Origin: Akkermansia sp.
GTDB taxonomy: Bacteria > Verrucomicrobiota > Verrucomicrobiia > Verrucomicrobiales > Akkermansiaceae
Direction of reading: 5' to 3'
NCBI GenBank assembly: GCA_030525455.1
Contig: JAUNER010000001.1
Coordinates: 62,001 to 126,000, forward strand
DNA: 64,000 bases
Shown here piece after piece: positions 1 to 8,161 of this stretch; the first letter of the stretch is position 1; the number at the start of each line of letters is the position of its first letter. Position numbers and translations under genes: made by a program. Below the pieces are notes generated by a model. The model saw only the letters and a list, made by a program, of their open reading frames with translations. It was not told where the DNA came from and made no database searches.

Positions 1-318
1 ATGCTGGCTCAACAACAGCAGGCAAGTACCCTGGGCGAAGTGCCCGAAGATGCGAAATCTGTGCCATCGAGAGACTTTGAAAAATTGGATGATGCCGAAG
101 CGGAACCCGAATACCAGTCGATGAGAAAAGCCCCGAAAAAAACGGAAATTTACCCCGGTGTACATAAAGGGGCGAAAGTCGTGCACGTCACCCTAGGCGA
201 GGGCGAAATTGTGAAAATAGACACTAAATCTAGGCGAATCTATGTGCGATTTGCGAGCCAGCCGTCTATGTTCGCCGTCCCCGGGTGTTTTGAGCGTGGG
301 TATCTGACGCTTCTCTGA
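1..318 (+). CDS. C-terminal end of a gene, or a small protein with a GxxVxHxxxGEG beta domain
   Basis: The reading frame is open from the first base, so this is probably the 3' end of a gene that begins upstream; an ATG at base 1 leaves a free-standing 105-residue protein possible. Residues 1-55 are acidic, basic and Pro-rich, like a linker. Residues 56-105 (GAKVVHVTLGEGEIVKID onward, ending GYLTLL) have the pattern G-x-x-V-x-H-x-x-x-G-x-G-x-I with an IYVRF strand. That small beta domain occurs at the C-terminus of UvrD-type helicases and of many unrelated bacterial proteins. I cannot name the parent protein. It ends with TGA at 316-318. Confidence 0.55.
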   Translation: MLAQQQQASTLGEVPEDAKSVPSRDFEKLDDAEAEPEYQSMRKAPKKTEIYPGVHKGAKVVHVTLGEGEIVKIDTKSRRIYVRFASQPSMFAVPGCFERGYLTLL

Positions 319-778
319 GAGAGGTAGCTAAAAAGTCATTAATCTTCCTGTTCGTAGTAGTAGGAATAATCGATGCCTTTAGGTATAAATGATTTTAAGT
401 GGGTAGTGAGACTAAGCAGTTGGATTATTTTCTTTATAAATAAGCTACTTATATATTTTGTTTAGTAGTATGTTTAGGAGTCAGACATTTAGTGTAAACT
501 TCTTTCTGTAAAATCGAATGAGCACTACGTTTTCATCTGCCGCCCTAATTCTGTGCAGGACGAGCCCCTGTGGGTGAGACTTGCACAGAATTGAATGTAG
601 GCAGGCTTATTGTTTTACATCGGCACGCCTGATGAAAGCTTGAAATGTTCGGTTCATTGTCACATTGTTTGTTTGTAATTTATTTAGCAACAATGGTCGA
701 GCAAGACAAAATTAACATATTCGACGCATTAAACGAGGAATATACAGACGTATGGAACAAAAGCGAGGGAAGTATTTG
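319..778. other. intergenic region with one strong hairpin and one possible small ORF
   Basis: This 460-base gap lies between convergent genes and is AT-rich. It contains a perfect 11-bp inverted repeat at 547-592 and a doubtful 40-codon ORF starting at 693, both listed separately. No T-run follows the hairpin, so it does not look like an ordinary terminator. I see nothing else I can support. Confidence 0.6.
547..592. repeat. perfect 11-bp inverted repeat, possible structured RNA
   Basis: The arms AATTCTGTGCA (547-557) and TGCACAGAATT (582-592) are exact reverse complements around a 24-base interior. That interior holds a short CCC/GGG pairing flanked by purine-rich stretches (GGACGAG and TGAGAC), giving a stem, internal loop, stem, loop outline. 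It is not followed by a T-run. It could be a small RNA, a protein-binding hairpin or a DNA dyad. I do not match it to a known riboswitch class. Confidence 0.5.
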
Positions 779-815
779 TTATATAAGTAATTCAGCATCC
801 ATGCTTTCGCTGTAA
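693..815 (+). CDS. possible small ORF or gene remnant
   Basis: ATG at 693 opens a 40-residue frame (MVEQDKINIFDALNEEY at the start) that ends at TAA 813-815, running 37 bases into the 3' end of the convergent hydrolase gene. The first 30 residues lie in otherwise empty DNA and have a protein-like acidic composition. No clear Shine-Dalgarno is visible. It may be the N-terminal remnant of a lost gene, or chance. Confidence 0.2.
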   Translation: MVEQDKINIFDALNEEYTDVWNKSEGSICYISNSASMLSL

Positions 816-1684
816 TCCCAAATAGAGTGTTCGAACATAAAGGCACTCCAACAGTTTAGAACTTGCTCAAAGTAAGCAGCATTCACATTGAAGTGATAAT
901 AGTTATGGTCAGCAACATCTAGTAATTCAAATTGTGCAGGGTTAGATTTTTTATTCCAATATTTGACGAGTTTTTCGCTTAATTGCCAAGGGAGAAGTCT
1001 ATCCCGACCACCATGACTAGCAAAAAGCGGAGGTAAGCCTTTTTGGAGTCTGTGAATGGGGTTTAGGGTAGATTTTTGTTCGTGATTAAGCTTACCGGTG
1101 AGTTTATAAGCGTATTCAGACTGAATGTCGCATACCCCACGAAATAGGGCAATTGCCGCCGGAGCCGGTTCTGTCTTTTTTTCTCGTTTAAATAGGTTTT
1201 TGATAGACCATGATTTAGGTTTTGCCGGTAAGGCTACATGAAGAGCCATGAGACCACCGGCATCACTTCCGGCCACAGTGATGCGAGTCGGGTCTAATCC
1301 GAGAACCTGAGAATTGTCATACACCCAATGCCAAGCTTCTTTGGCATCGTCGAGAATTTCGACTGCCGAAACATCGTATTCGCTAAAGGTCCTATACATG
1401 GGAATAATGCCAACGATGCCCTGTTGAGCAAGGTGAATGGCCCAGGGAACGAAATCACCTAAACTTTTCCCAACCCACATACCACCATGGAAAAACAGAA
1501 CCGATGGTGCAGATTTTGATGTGTCATGATTTGGGGGTAAAAAGACATAAGCCCTCAACTCTACACCATCAGAAAAACGTCTCCAAATAAAGGAACTTTG
1601 TTCTTTCAGGAGGCGTCTGTATCGGGCTTCTGCCAGGTGTTCTGCATCGGTAAAAATTTCCATTGGCTCACAGATATGTTGCAT
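779..1684 (-). CDS. alpha/beta hydrolase (HSL/BD-FAE-like) with Asp at the nucleophile position
   Basis: This 301-residue protein has the alpha/beta-hydrolase pattern of the hormone-sensitive-lipase and esterase group. The oxyanion-hole motif HGG is at residues 66-68. The nucleophile elbow is at about 138-143, the acid candidate Asp228 sits in HGGRDRLLP, and the His candidate is His260 in DVADHNYYH. The elbow, normally G-D-S-A-G-G, reads G-S-D-A-G-G, so Asp141 occupies the serine position. The codons AGT GAT GCC are clear on the complementary strand. An Asp nucleophile is normal in epoxide hydrolases and haloalkane dehalogenases, but the HGG motif is esterase-type. No signal peptide is visible. 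Substrate unknown; an inactive or re-purposed enzyme is possible. A second start at Met8 is possible. Confidence 0.8.
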   Translation of the reverse strand: MQHICEPMEIFTDAEHLAEARYRRLLKEQSSFIWRRFSDGVELRAYVFLPPNHDTSKSAPSVLFFHGGMWVGKSLGDFVPWAIHLAQQGIVGIIPMYRTFSEYDVSAVEILDDAKEAWHWVYDNSQVLGLDPTRITVAGSDAGGLMALHVALPAKPKSWSIKNLFKREKKTEPAPAAIALFRGVCDIQSEYAYKLTGKLNHEQKSTLNPIHRLQKGLPPLFASHGGRDRLLPWQLSEKLVKYWNKKSNPAQFELLDVADHNYYHFNVNAAYFEQVLNCWSAFMFEHSIWDYSESMDAELLI

Positions 1685-1728
1685 TTGAGTTGCACTTAGT
1701 GCAAGTTTGATGTCTAAATATTTGTGTA

Positions 1729-2661
1729 ATGACTGTTCGAACGTTTATTATTTCACTATGTTGTGCCGTGTTGAGTGGGGTTTCATTCAGTGATGCCGCA
1801 CCGCAACTAGGCTCTCCTGCATTACGGAATGCACTGGATGTAACCTATAATACATGGCGGCTGCACATGATGCGAGGCAATTATGAAGGGTGGCAATCGC
1901 TTACCTCTTCATATCGTCAGATGAAAGTGCGGAATTTGGCTGTATCAGAAAAGCGACCCTTTCCGGCCTCCTTATTTCGTCAGCCCATGGCACCTCCGGC
2001 ATTAGCACCGTTGATGTTTGTTGGTGCTTTAATTGATGGACCAACGGCGGCAGCGACGTATTATGGGAAAATCGATTTGGGTTTAGGCGTTGAGCCGAAA
2101 GAATCTAATGCCCTTGTTTTATTATTTACTTACGAACGAGGTAAATGGTGTTATGACCAAGCAAGGTTTTTTAATTTGTCAAAATTAAACAGTGTTAAGG
2201 AACGCTTGCAACGTGGTGATTCTTCTGTTTTGCTGGAACAAGATGGCTTTCACCCACAAGGGGTCATTCCACCGACTCCAAAGGCTTGTAATGCTCCACA
2301 GTACATTGCAAAAATTTTAGTGGATTGTCCCGGACGGCTTGTTAAAGCAAAAATCAATGGTATTTCAGACCATGAATTTGATAATACTCGTCAAGCAGAA
2401 GTTATTTCCGGGGGCTTACACATGGGCATGAATTCGATGTATATCACATTTGAAGACAGTCCAACTAAAGAACAGAAAGGTGCTTTGTTAGTAGAAATTT
2501 ACATTATGCCTGAAACTCCGGGTAACTTGCCGGCTAGAGCCGTGCATTACTATGTACCGGTAGATAAATTACCACAGAGTGGTAATGTTAATATCAACAT
2601 TACCCCTGAATTATTGAAGACGATGATTCCGGTAAAATCCACACCTGCTAAGAAAAAATAA
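1729..2661 (+). CDS. secreted protein of unknown function
   Basis: I do not recognise this 310-residue protein. Residues 1-23 form a typical signal peptide (hydrophobic FIISLCCAVLSGVSF, then SDA), so the mature protein should be periplasmic or outer-membrane associated. The N-terminal half of the mature protein is helical and polar and contains a YYGKIDLGLG strand. The C-terminal half has beta-rich stretches such as MYITFEDS and GALLVEIYIM, and it ends in a Lys-rich tail. It is divergent from the hydrolase gene with 44 bases between starts, and an HdeD-like gene follows 48 bases downstream, so the two may be co-transcribed. Confidence 0.75.
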   Translation: MTVRTFIISLCCAVLSGVSFSDAAPQLGSPALRNALDVTYNTWRLHMMRGNYEGWQSLTSSYRQMKVRNLAVSEKRPFPASLFRQPMAPPALAPLMFVGALIDGPTAAATYYGKIDLGLGVEPKESNALVLLFTYERGKWCYDQARFFNLSKLNSVKERLQRGDSSVLLEQDGFHPQGVIPPTPKACNAPQYIAKILVDCPGRLVKAKINGISDHEFDNTRQAEVISGGLHMGMNSMYITFEDSPTKEQKGALLVEIYIMPETPGNLPARAVHYYVPVDKLPQSGNVNINITPELLKTMIPVKSTPAKKK

Positions 2662-2709
2662 AACGTCATCCATAAAACAAGCTACTAGGAAGGTGGTCTT
2701 ATCCTGTAT

Positions 2710-3267
2710 ATGACGACAGAATCAAAAACGTGTAAATGCAGGATAAGCAATTCCCCATGGTGGCTGGCTCTTTTGGGAGTGCTGGAGTTGATACTAGGCT
2801 TTGTGGCTCTTGCCAGCCCTTGGGTAGTTGGTGCCGGATTTATGTGGGCCTTGGGCATTGCCCTGATGGTTTTGGCAGTAGTTCGCTTGGTTCAAGTATT
2901 TACCATAGCTCATGAAAGGATGTGGAATTTTCTTAGTTTTATCCTTTATGGATTTACGGGATTTTTCTTATTCAATGACCCCAATGTATCGCTGACAATA
3001 ACCACTTTATTAGTTGGGTGGGTGTTTGTGATTATTGGGTTTTCGCAGGCAATTATCTGGTATAAAAGCAGAAAACTTCCCATGGCAGCATGGCGATTGT
3101 TTAATGTCGTTGTTTCATTGCTATTGGGGGGAATGGTTATATTAGGTTGGCCAGATAGTTCTGTTTGGTTTATCGGAACCTTAGTTGCAGTGGAATTAAT
3201 ATTTTCCGGCTGGACATTAATGCTACTTGCATTTAATTGTAGTCCTACAAAGGAATCTAAATGTTAG
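2710..3267 (+). CDS. HdeD-family (DUF308) membrane protein
   Basis: This 185-residue protein has about six membrane-spanning segments in three helical pairs (first pair WWLALLGVLELILGFVALASP), the usual HdeD layout and length. HdeD proteins are small inner-membrane proteins linked to acid resistance in enterobacteria; in other bacteria their role is unclear. The cytoplasmic ends are cysteine-containing (TCKC near the start, KESKC at the end), which is not typical. Its last 7 bases overlap the start of the ThiF/MoeB-like gene, so the two are probably translationally coupled. Confidence 0.8.
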   Translation: MTTESKTCKCRISNSPWWLALLGVLELILGFVALASPWVVGAGFMWALGIALMVLAVVRLVQVFTIAHERMWNFLSFILYGFTGFFLFNDPNVSLTITTLLVGWVFVIIGFSQAIIWYKSRKLPMAAWRLFNVVVSLLLGGMVILGWPDSSVWFIGTLVAVELIFSGWTLMLLAFNCSPTKESKC

Positions 3268-4025
3268 AGCTTTCATCTGAAGAATTGGATAGGTACGCTC
3301 GTCAACTCTCATTACAAGAATTGGGAGCTGACGGGCAACTGATATTAAAAAAATCCAGAGTTGCCATTGTTGGCTTAGGTGGACTTGGTTCACCTGTGGC
3401 TTTATATTTAGCTGCTGCCGGTGTGGGTGAATTGGTATTAATTGACCCGGATTGTGTTGGTGTGTCAAATTTACAACGACAAATCCTACATACTACGTCG
3501 CGAGTAGGTCAAAAAAAATCGGATAGTGCTCAGAGAATGCTTTCTGATGTAAATCCATTTGTGAAATTATTCCCGATTTCAGAGAGGGTAGACACAGAGA
3601 ATGCACAGCGTATTTTTCATGGGTGTCATGCTGTGGTAGATGCGTCAGATAATTACGCTACCAGATTTTTATTAGCTCGAATTACTCGAGAGATGAAAAT
3701 TCCGATGATTCACGGAGCTGTGATGAAATTTGCCGGTCAGGTTGCGGTATTTGCTCCACATTTGGGTACGGCTTGTTATGAATGTATGTTCCCGGATAAT
3801 TCAGAAATGCAGTCATCAGATACCGCCTCTGCTCACGGCATATTAGGTGCTCACGTCGGGCTTGTTGGGTCAATTCAAGCGATGGAGACAATAAAGGCTC
3901 TCGTAGGTATTAAATCACCTTTGCTCGGTGCCATGCTATCGATAGATTCGCTACGGTTGAGGTTTTCTTTAATACCATTACAATCAAATTCTAATTGCAA
4001 CTGTCAATCGAGTTCTCGTAAGTAA
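3261..4025 (+). CDS. ThiF/MoeB-type E1-like adenylyltransferase
   Basis: This 254-residue protein belongs to the E1-like family that adenylates the C-terminal Gly-Gly of ThiS or MoaD sulfur carriers. Visible family features are the nucleotide-binding loop GLGGLGSP (38-45), the following IDPD, NLQRQ with its conserved Arg, and DASDNYATR near 127-135. A zinc CxxC pair is at Cys172/Cys175, with a CNC at 246-248 in place of the usual second CxxC. The region aligned with the family's S-C-x-x-x-G-V-L-G loop reads T-A-S-A-H-G-I-L-G, so that cysteine is absent. No thiS, moaD, thiG or moaA lies nearby, so thiamine versus molybdopterin use cannot be decided. Confidence 0.85.
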   Translation: MLELSSEELDRYARQLSLQELGADGQLILKKSRVAIVGLGGLGSPVALYLAAAGVGELVLIDPDCVGVSNLQRQILHTTSRVGQKKSDSAQRMLSDVNPFVKLFPISERVDTENAQRIFHGCHAVVDASDNYATRFLLARITREMKIPMIHGAVMKFAGQVAVFAPHLGTACYECMFPDNSEMQSSDTASAHGILGAHVGLVGSIQAMETIKALVGIKSPLLGAMLSIDSLRLRFSLIPLQSNSNCNCQSSSRK

Positions 4026-4077
4026 CACATTGCGTGATTGACGACAGCATAAATTTTTGGCATGATTCGTGGTAGTT

Positions 4078-5049
4078 ATGAATCATTTAACTCGTGCCAA
4101 ATCCGTTTTTGAAATGGAAATTGAGGAGTTGCGTGGTGTCTTATCTCGCCTAGATGATAGTTTTAATAAGGCGGTAGACCTCATGTCTGATGCTCTTGAC
4201 CGTGGTAATAAAATTGTCATCGTTGGGGTTGGTAAATCCGGGAATATAGGTGAGAAAATTGTTGCGACCTTAAATTCTACCGGTACACCGACAGTAATGT
4301 TGGATTCGTTAAATGCTCTACACGGGGACTTAGGCATTGTGCAGGATGGAGATGTTTGCATAGCCATGTCATTTTCCGGTGAGACCTCAGAACTTCTTAC
4401 ATTACTCCCCTTTATTAAGAGATTTGAATTACCGATTATTTCTATGACGGGGAATGTTAATTCCTCTTTGGCGAAATATTCGGACATTGTGCTAGACACA
4501 GGAGTATCTCGAGAAGCTTGCCCATTGAATTTGGCTCCTACATCCAGTACGACTGCCATGTTGGTCATGGGTGATGCCTTGGCAATGGCTTTATTGGAAG
4601 CACGTAATTTCACAGCACGTGACTTTGCAAAGAGACACCCCGGTGGTTCACTTGGTCGTGCTTTGTTAACAAAGGTGGGTGACATCATGAGACAAGGTGC
4701 AGATATGGCGATTTTGCCGGATACAGTTACGGTTAATGATTGCCTAAAGGCGATGACAGAGGCTCATGCCGGGGCTTGTATTTTGCTAAGTGCAGATGAG
4801 AAATTGGCAGGTATCTTTACGCATGGCGATTTTGTACGTGCGTATGGTGCAAATCCTCTTATTGGCGAAACGCCGGTCAATGAACTTATGACCCGCAATC
4901 CTATTTATGTGAAAGAGGATGATTTAGCGGCAGAAGCTGTAAAGGCTGTAAGTCATCGCCATATCGACGATTTAGTTGTTTTGAATAACGATATGAAGCC
5001 TGTGGGCATTGTGGACCTTCAGGATTTGGCTCGACTAAAATTGGTTTAA
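4078..5049 (+). CDS. kdsD: arabinose-5-phosphate isomerase (KdsD/KpsF)
   Basis: This enzyme interconverts ribulose 5-phosphate and arabinose 5-phosphate, the first step to Kdo for lipopolysaccharide. Using the ATG at 4078 (323 residues; a GTG lies 9 bases upstream), an N-terminal SIS domain carries VGVGKSGN (50-56), NALHGDLG with His82, SFSGETSE, and KRHPGGSLGR with His187, which matches the catalytic His of the family. Two CBS domains fill about residues 200-323 (DIMRQGADMAILP and ELMTRNPIYV). Length and domain order are standard. It is followed by a strong terminator. Its presence implies a Gram-negative envelope with Kdo-containing LPS. Confidence 0.95.
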   Translation: MNHLTRAKSVFEMEIEELRGVLSRLDDSFNKAVDLMSDALDRGNKIVIVGVGKSGNIGEKIVATLNSTGTPTVMLDSLNALHGDLGIVQDGDVCIAMSFSGETSELLTLLPFIKRFELPIISMTGNVNSSLAKYSDIVLDTGVSREACPLNLAPTSSTTAMLVMGDALAMALLEARNFTARDFAKRHPGGSLGRALLTKVGDIMRQGADMAILPDTVTVNDCLKAMTEAHAGACILLSADEKLAGIFTHGDFVRAYGANPLIGETPVNELMTRNPIYVKEDDLAAEAVKAVSHRHIDDLVVLNNDMKPVGIVDLQDLARLKLV

Positions 5050-5075
5050 TCCTGTTTAGTTTTTCTATTATTTCT

Positions 5076-5121
5076 CCCTTTTCCTGTGCTAAAAAATTGG
5101 CCGGGAAAAGGGAATTTTTTT
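5076..5121 (+). terminator. rho-independent terminator after kdsD
   Basis: The arms CCCTTTTCC (5076-5084) and GGAAAAGGG (5104-5112) are perfectly complementary, with a 19-base loop, and a T-run follows at 5115-5121. Confidence 0.8.
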
Positions 5122-5238
5122 GGCATGGTGGGAAGAATTTGTGTGTGAGCGGTGTATTTCTTGTAGTGTAAAGTAGATTAACTGGCTTGGAATTTGGTTG
5201 CAAACATCTGAAAATTTGGCAAGGTGAATATAGATTCT

Positions 5239-6021
5239 ATGAAGCGAATTTTGGACAATGTAGGAGTAGTGCTGCTAGGTTTATTGATGGGGGAGCTTGG
5301 GTATGCTCAGGCAGAAAGTACGGATGGGGCTGAGGCACAATCAGGGGAAGAGGAAAGATACATTCCGGATGGGCGAAGTGTGCCTCCTTTTGAAAAAGTT
5401 GATGATAATAGAATTCGGATTGGTAAAGTTATTGTGAATCATGCGACTAGGACAGTAAGTTTTGATGCCGTAGTTAACATGGAAGGGGGGATTATGGAGT
5501 ACATTTGCTGTATGCCCAACGGGAAAGTGCATGAAGCATTATTGCTAACAGACGCTGACCCTCTGCACATTAGCTTGGGAATGACATTGCTGAAGTTTCA
5601 TCGGTTTGAAAAGTTTTTCCCTGAGAGAGGCGAGGATTTTGAATGGTTGCCGTTTAAGGAACCTAAGCCGGAAGATTATGCAGATAGTCACTTGCAAATA
5701 GAAATGAGCTATATGAAAGATAAAAAGCTCATACATGATGACTTTTCTGAAATAATTATCAATGCTCAGACTCGTAAAGGATTGTCTACAAAGCATTGGC
5801 TTTATACGAATTCTTATTTTTATCAAGGGGCTTATCAAGCTAGTTTTACCGGTGAGGTGATAGCAATTTTTGCGAGTCGAACCTCGCCTATTAATTATAT
5901 CGGTGATTTTCATGATGGTGTTAATGAAACAGGGTGGATTATTAATCCGACCAAAAAGTTAACGCCAGGGACGAAAGTCACCATTACAATTTCACAAAAA
6001 AAAGTAGAAAAGGAACAATAG
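5239..6021 (+). CDS. secreted YdjY-domain protein
   Basis: This is a 260-residue protein from the ATG at 5239; a GTG at 5224 would add five residues. Residues 1-26 look like a signal peptide ending GYAQA. The body has the YdjY-domain pattern, including NRIRIGKVIVN, TVSFDAVVNMEGGIMEYICC, GKVHEALLLTDADP and, near the C-terminus, GWIINPTKKLTPGTKVTITI. YdjY-domain proteins are common in Planctomycetes and Verrucomicrobia, secreted, and of unknown function. The gene ends 2 bases before the start of a squalene-cyclase-like gene, so the two are almost certainly one operon. Confidence 0.8.
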   Translation: MKRILDNVGVVLLGLLMGELGYAQAESTDGAEAQSGEEERYIPDGRSVPPFEKVDDNRIRIGKVIVNHATRTVSFDAVVNMEGGIMEYICCMPNGKVHEALLLTDADPLHISLGMTLLKFHRFEKFFPERGEDFEWLPFKEPKPEDYADSHLQIEMSYMKDKKLIHDDFSEIIINAQTRKGLSTKHWLYTNSYFYQGAYQASFTGEVIAIFASRTSPINYIGDFHDGVNETGWIINPTKKLTPGTKVTITISQKKVEKEQ

Positions 6022-6023
6022 TC

Positions 6024-7343
6024 ATGATGAAGTGTATTTATGCGTGTGTCTCGTTGGGGTTGTTAATGGGCGGAGTTGCTCCTGCTCAATCGACTATGAG
6101 TGCGTCATTAAGTGTATCACCGGTTGATAAATATGTTTCATTGAGCCACGAAATTTTGCGGGCTATTGAAAAGGGGAATGAGTATTTGAAGAGTAAACAA
6201 TCCCCGGAAGGGTATTGGGCTCAGCCTTCTTACCCTGCCATGACGGCATTGGCTGTGACTGCATATATGCGAGACCCTGCTGTACAGGGGCAAGCTTTGC
6301 CGGAAAACATTAAAAAAGCTTACCAAATTATCCTGAACGCCCAAAAGGCGAATGGTGCTATTTATAATCGCGGCTTGGCTTCATATAATACTTCTGTTTG
6401 TATGATGGCACTTATGGCGGCTAATAATGAAGCCTATGTACCTGCAATTTTGAAAGCTCGTGCTTATCTTATCAAACAGCAAGAGCATTTTGCCCCGGAT
6501 AGCCCCTATTATGGCGGTATTGGCTATGGGGGAACTCCGTCCGGTCAAGGCCCTAGTGCCGGTGGCCCTCGTTTCAGTGGTAAGCCCGGGTCTGGGAATG
6601 GTGGTGCTATGCTCGCAGGGGGACGCGGTGGCATGGGGGGGCCGGGACGCGGCGGTATGGGGGGACCTGGTAGTGGTGCCCCCATAGCAGATTTATCGAA
6701 TACCTCGCTTGCTCTAGAAGCTTTATTTTATTCCAAGAAATTGGCACAGGATGGGAAATATGGCAAGCAACCCGAATTGGACTGGAAAGCCGCAGAGCAG
6801 TTTATTAACCGTTGTCAGCATAATCCGGCTACGAACAAAGAGACTTGGGTTTCTGAGGATGGGAGTCAGTTGGGGGGCTTTGTTTATCGTCCGGCTGTTA
6901 CTCGCTCAAAGGATGAAAATAGCCCGACTTTTGAAAAAGTGGAAGCTCCGAAGGCCTATGGCAGTATGACTTATGCCGGTATGCAGTCGTTGATTTACGC
7001 AAATGTAGATAGGAATGATCCGCGTGTGAAGTTGGCTCTGAAATGGATGCAACGTAGTTATACTCTCGAAGAAAATCCCGGTCAGGGGGCACAGGGGTTA
7101 TATTATTATTACCAAGCTATGGCAAAAGCTTTGAGTGCACTTGGTATTGATGAGTTGAACTTAGATGATGGGCGAAAGGTCGATTGGCGTCAGGATTTAG
7201 CAACCCGCCTTATTTCTATTCAGAAAGGTGATGGCTCGTGGGTGAATACAAATAACCGTTGGTGGGAGGCTGACCCCGTGCTGGTGACTTGTTATTGTGT
7301 CTTGGCTTTAGAGCAGTTGTATTATTCACTTCCTCAGCAATAA
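6024..7343 (+). CDS. secreted prenyltransferase/squalene-cyclase-like alpha-toroid protein
   Basis: This 439-residue protein starts with a signal peptide (about residues 1-22, ending PAQS). The body has repeats of the prenyltransferase/squalene-oxidase alpha/alpha-toroid fold, for example GNEYLKSKQSPEGYWAQPSY, AILNAQ-type helices, and near the end LISIQKGDGSWVNTNNRWWE. The DxDD motif of true hopene cyclases is not seen, so terpene cyclisation is unlikely. A Gly/Met/Arg-rich low-complexity insertion (about residues 165-220) interrupts the toroid. Two bases separate it from the YdjY gene. Such secreted toroid proteins recur in planctomycetes and verrucomicrobia with unknown role. Confidence 0.75.
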   Translation: MMKCIYACVSLGLLMGGVAPAQSTMSASLSVSPVDKYVSLSHEILRAIEKGNEYLKSKQSPEGYWAQPSYPAMTALAVTAYMRDPAVQGQALPENIKKAYQIILNAQKANGAIYNRGLASYNTSVCMMALMAANNEAYVPAILKARAYLIKQQEHFAPDSPYYGGIGYGGTPSGQGPSAGGPRFSGKPGSGNGGAMLAGGRGGMGGPGRGGMGGPGSGAPIADLSNTSLALEALFYSKKLAQDGKYGKQPELDWKAAEQFINRCQHNPATNKETWVSEDGSQLGGFVYRPAVTRSKDENSPTFEKVEAPKAYGSMTYAGMQSLIYANVDRNDPRVKLALKWMQRSYTLEENPGQGAQGLYYYYQAMAKALSALGIDELNLDDGRKVDWRQDLATRLISIQKGDGSWVNTNNRWWEADPVLVTCYCVLALEQLYYSLPQQ

Positions 7344-7348
7344 GTTGT

Positions 7349-8137
7349 ATGCTTGCGATGTGTAGCCGCTTTGTTTGTGTTGTCCTTTCGTTGACGCTTG
7401 CCGGTTTTGCGCATAGCGACGAAACTCTATGGGCAAAGGGGGTATCTGAGCAATCTGGGTGGTTTGATTTTAATAAATCACCTAATAGGACTGATTCAAA
7501 TTTATGTTGGGCTATTGCCGCATCAAATTTGATCTCATGGTGGCAAAATCAACAAATGAATTTGCCTGGTGATGTGCCTAGGGGGGATTCGGTTTGGCAT
7601 ACATTTCGTACTGCATTTACAAACCTCGGGAGTGACCCGGATGAAGGATTGCGGTGGTGGTTTACCGGGGTATATACTCCTAGAGTGTCTGCGTTGGGCT
7701 TGCCTAGTGCTGTACTTAAAAACGCTACTTTAGGCGGATATTACAAGGAGAGAGGCGAGCAGTTTTTCCGCTCTTTGTATTATCGTGACAGACGGGTGAA
7801 TATGCCTGTTTCTGTATTATCAAAAGCACTATATGAGGGATTTAGCCGTGGTGATGCTTTTTGGATTGGGGTGAGTTATTTGAAACGCGATGGCAAGAGA
7901 TATACGCATTCACTAAATGTATGGGGAATTGACGTTGAAAAATCAAATACAGATGTGCCTAAGATTCTCGCTATTTACATGACGGACTCAGATGATGGGC
8001 GTGTGGTTTTGCACCGTATTCCCATGAGGGAGAAAGACGGGCGGCTTTTATTTGATTGTCCTAAGCATCGATTTTACGGACGAATAGGGGATATTACTGT
8101 AAATAATTTTACCGCTTTGCGAGCAGAATTAAAGTAG
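7349..8137 (+). CDS. IdeS/Mac-like (MEROPS C66-type) secreted cysteine protease
   Basis: From ATG 7349 (262 residues; Met4 is an alternative) there is a signal peptide ending near AHS, then a domain resembling the streptococcal IgG-cleaving protease IdeS/Mac. Cys53 lies in TDSNLCWAIAASN and is the candidate nucleophile. His187 lies in YTHSLNVWGID. Asp213 and Asp215 lie in MTDSDD. The order and the D-S-D-D spacing parallel IdeS Cys94, His262, Asp284 and Asp286. The papain-like fold is known for the family; whether this enzyme cuts immunoglobulin is unknown. It follows the squalene-cyclase-like gene by 5 bases, so it belongs to the same secreted-protein operon. Confidence 0.75.
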   Translation: MLAMCSRFVCVVLSLTLAGFAHSDETLWAKGVSEQSGWFDFNKSPNRTDSNLCWAIAASNLISWWQNQQMNLPGDVPRGDSVWHTFRTAFTNLGSDPDEGLRWWFTGVYTPRVSALGLPSAVLKNATLGGYYKERGEQFFRSLYYRDRRVNMPVSVLSKALYEGFSRGDAFWIGVSYLKRDGKRYTHSLNVWGIDVEKSNTDVPKILAIYMTDSDDGRVVLHRIPMREKDGRLLFDCPKHRFYGRIGDITVNNFTALRAELK

Positions 8138-8161
8138 CTGTGTGAGCAATAGTTTTTTTGA

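Noticed and set aside
629..650. CTGATGA ... GAAA resembling a hammerhead ribozyme core
   Set aside because: Only six bases separate the two motifs, so stem II cannot form a loop, and no stem I or III partners were found.
6520..6690. Gly-rich stretch in the squalene-cyclase-like gene as a frameshift or assembly artefact
   Set aside because: The frame is continuous and toroid motifs are in the same frame on both sides.
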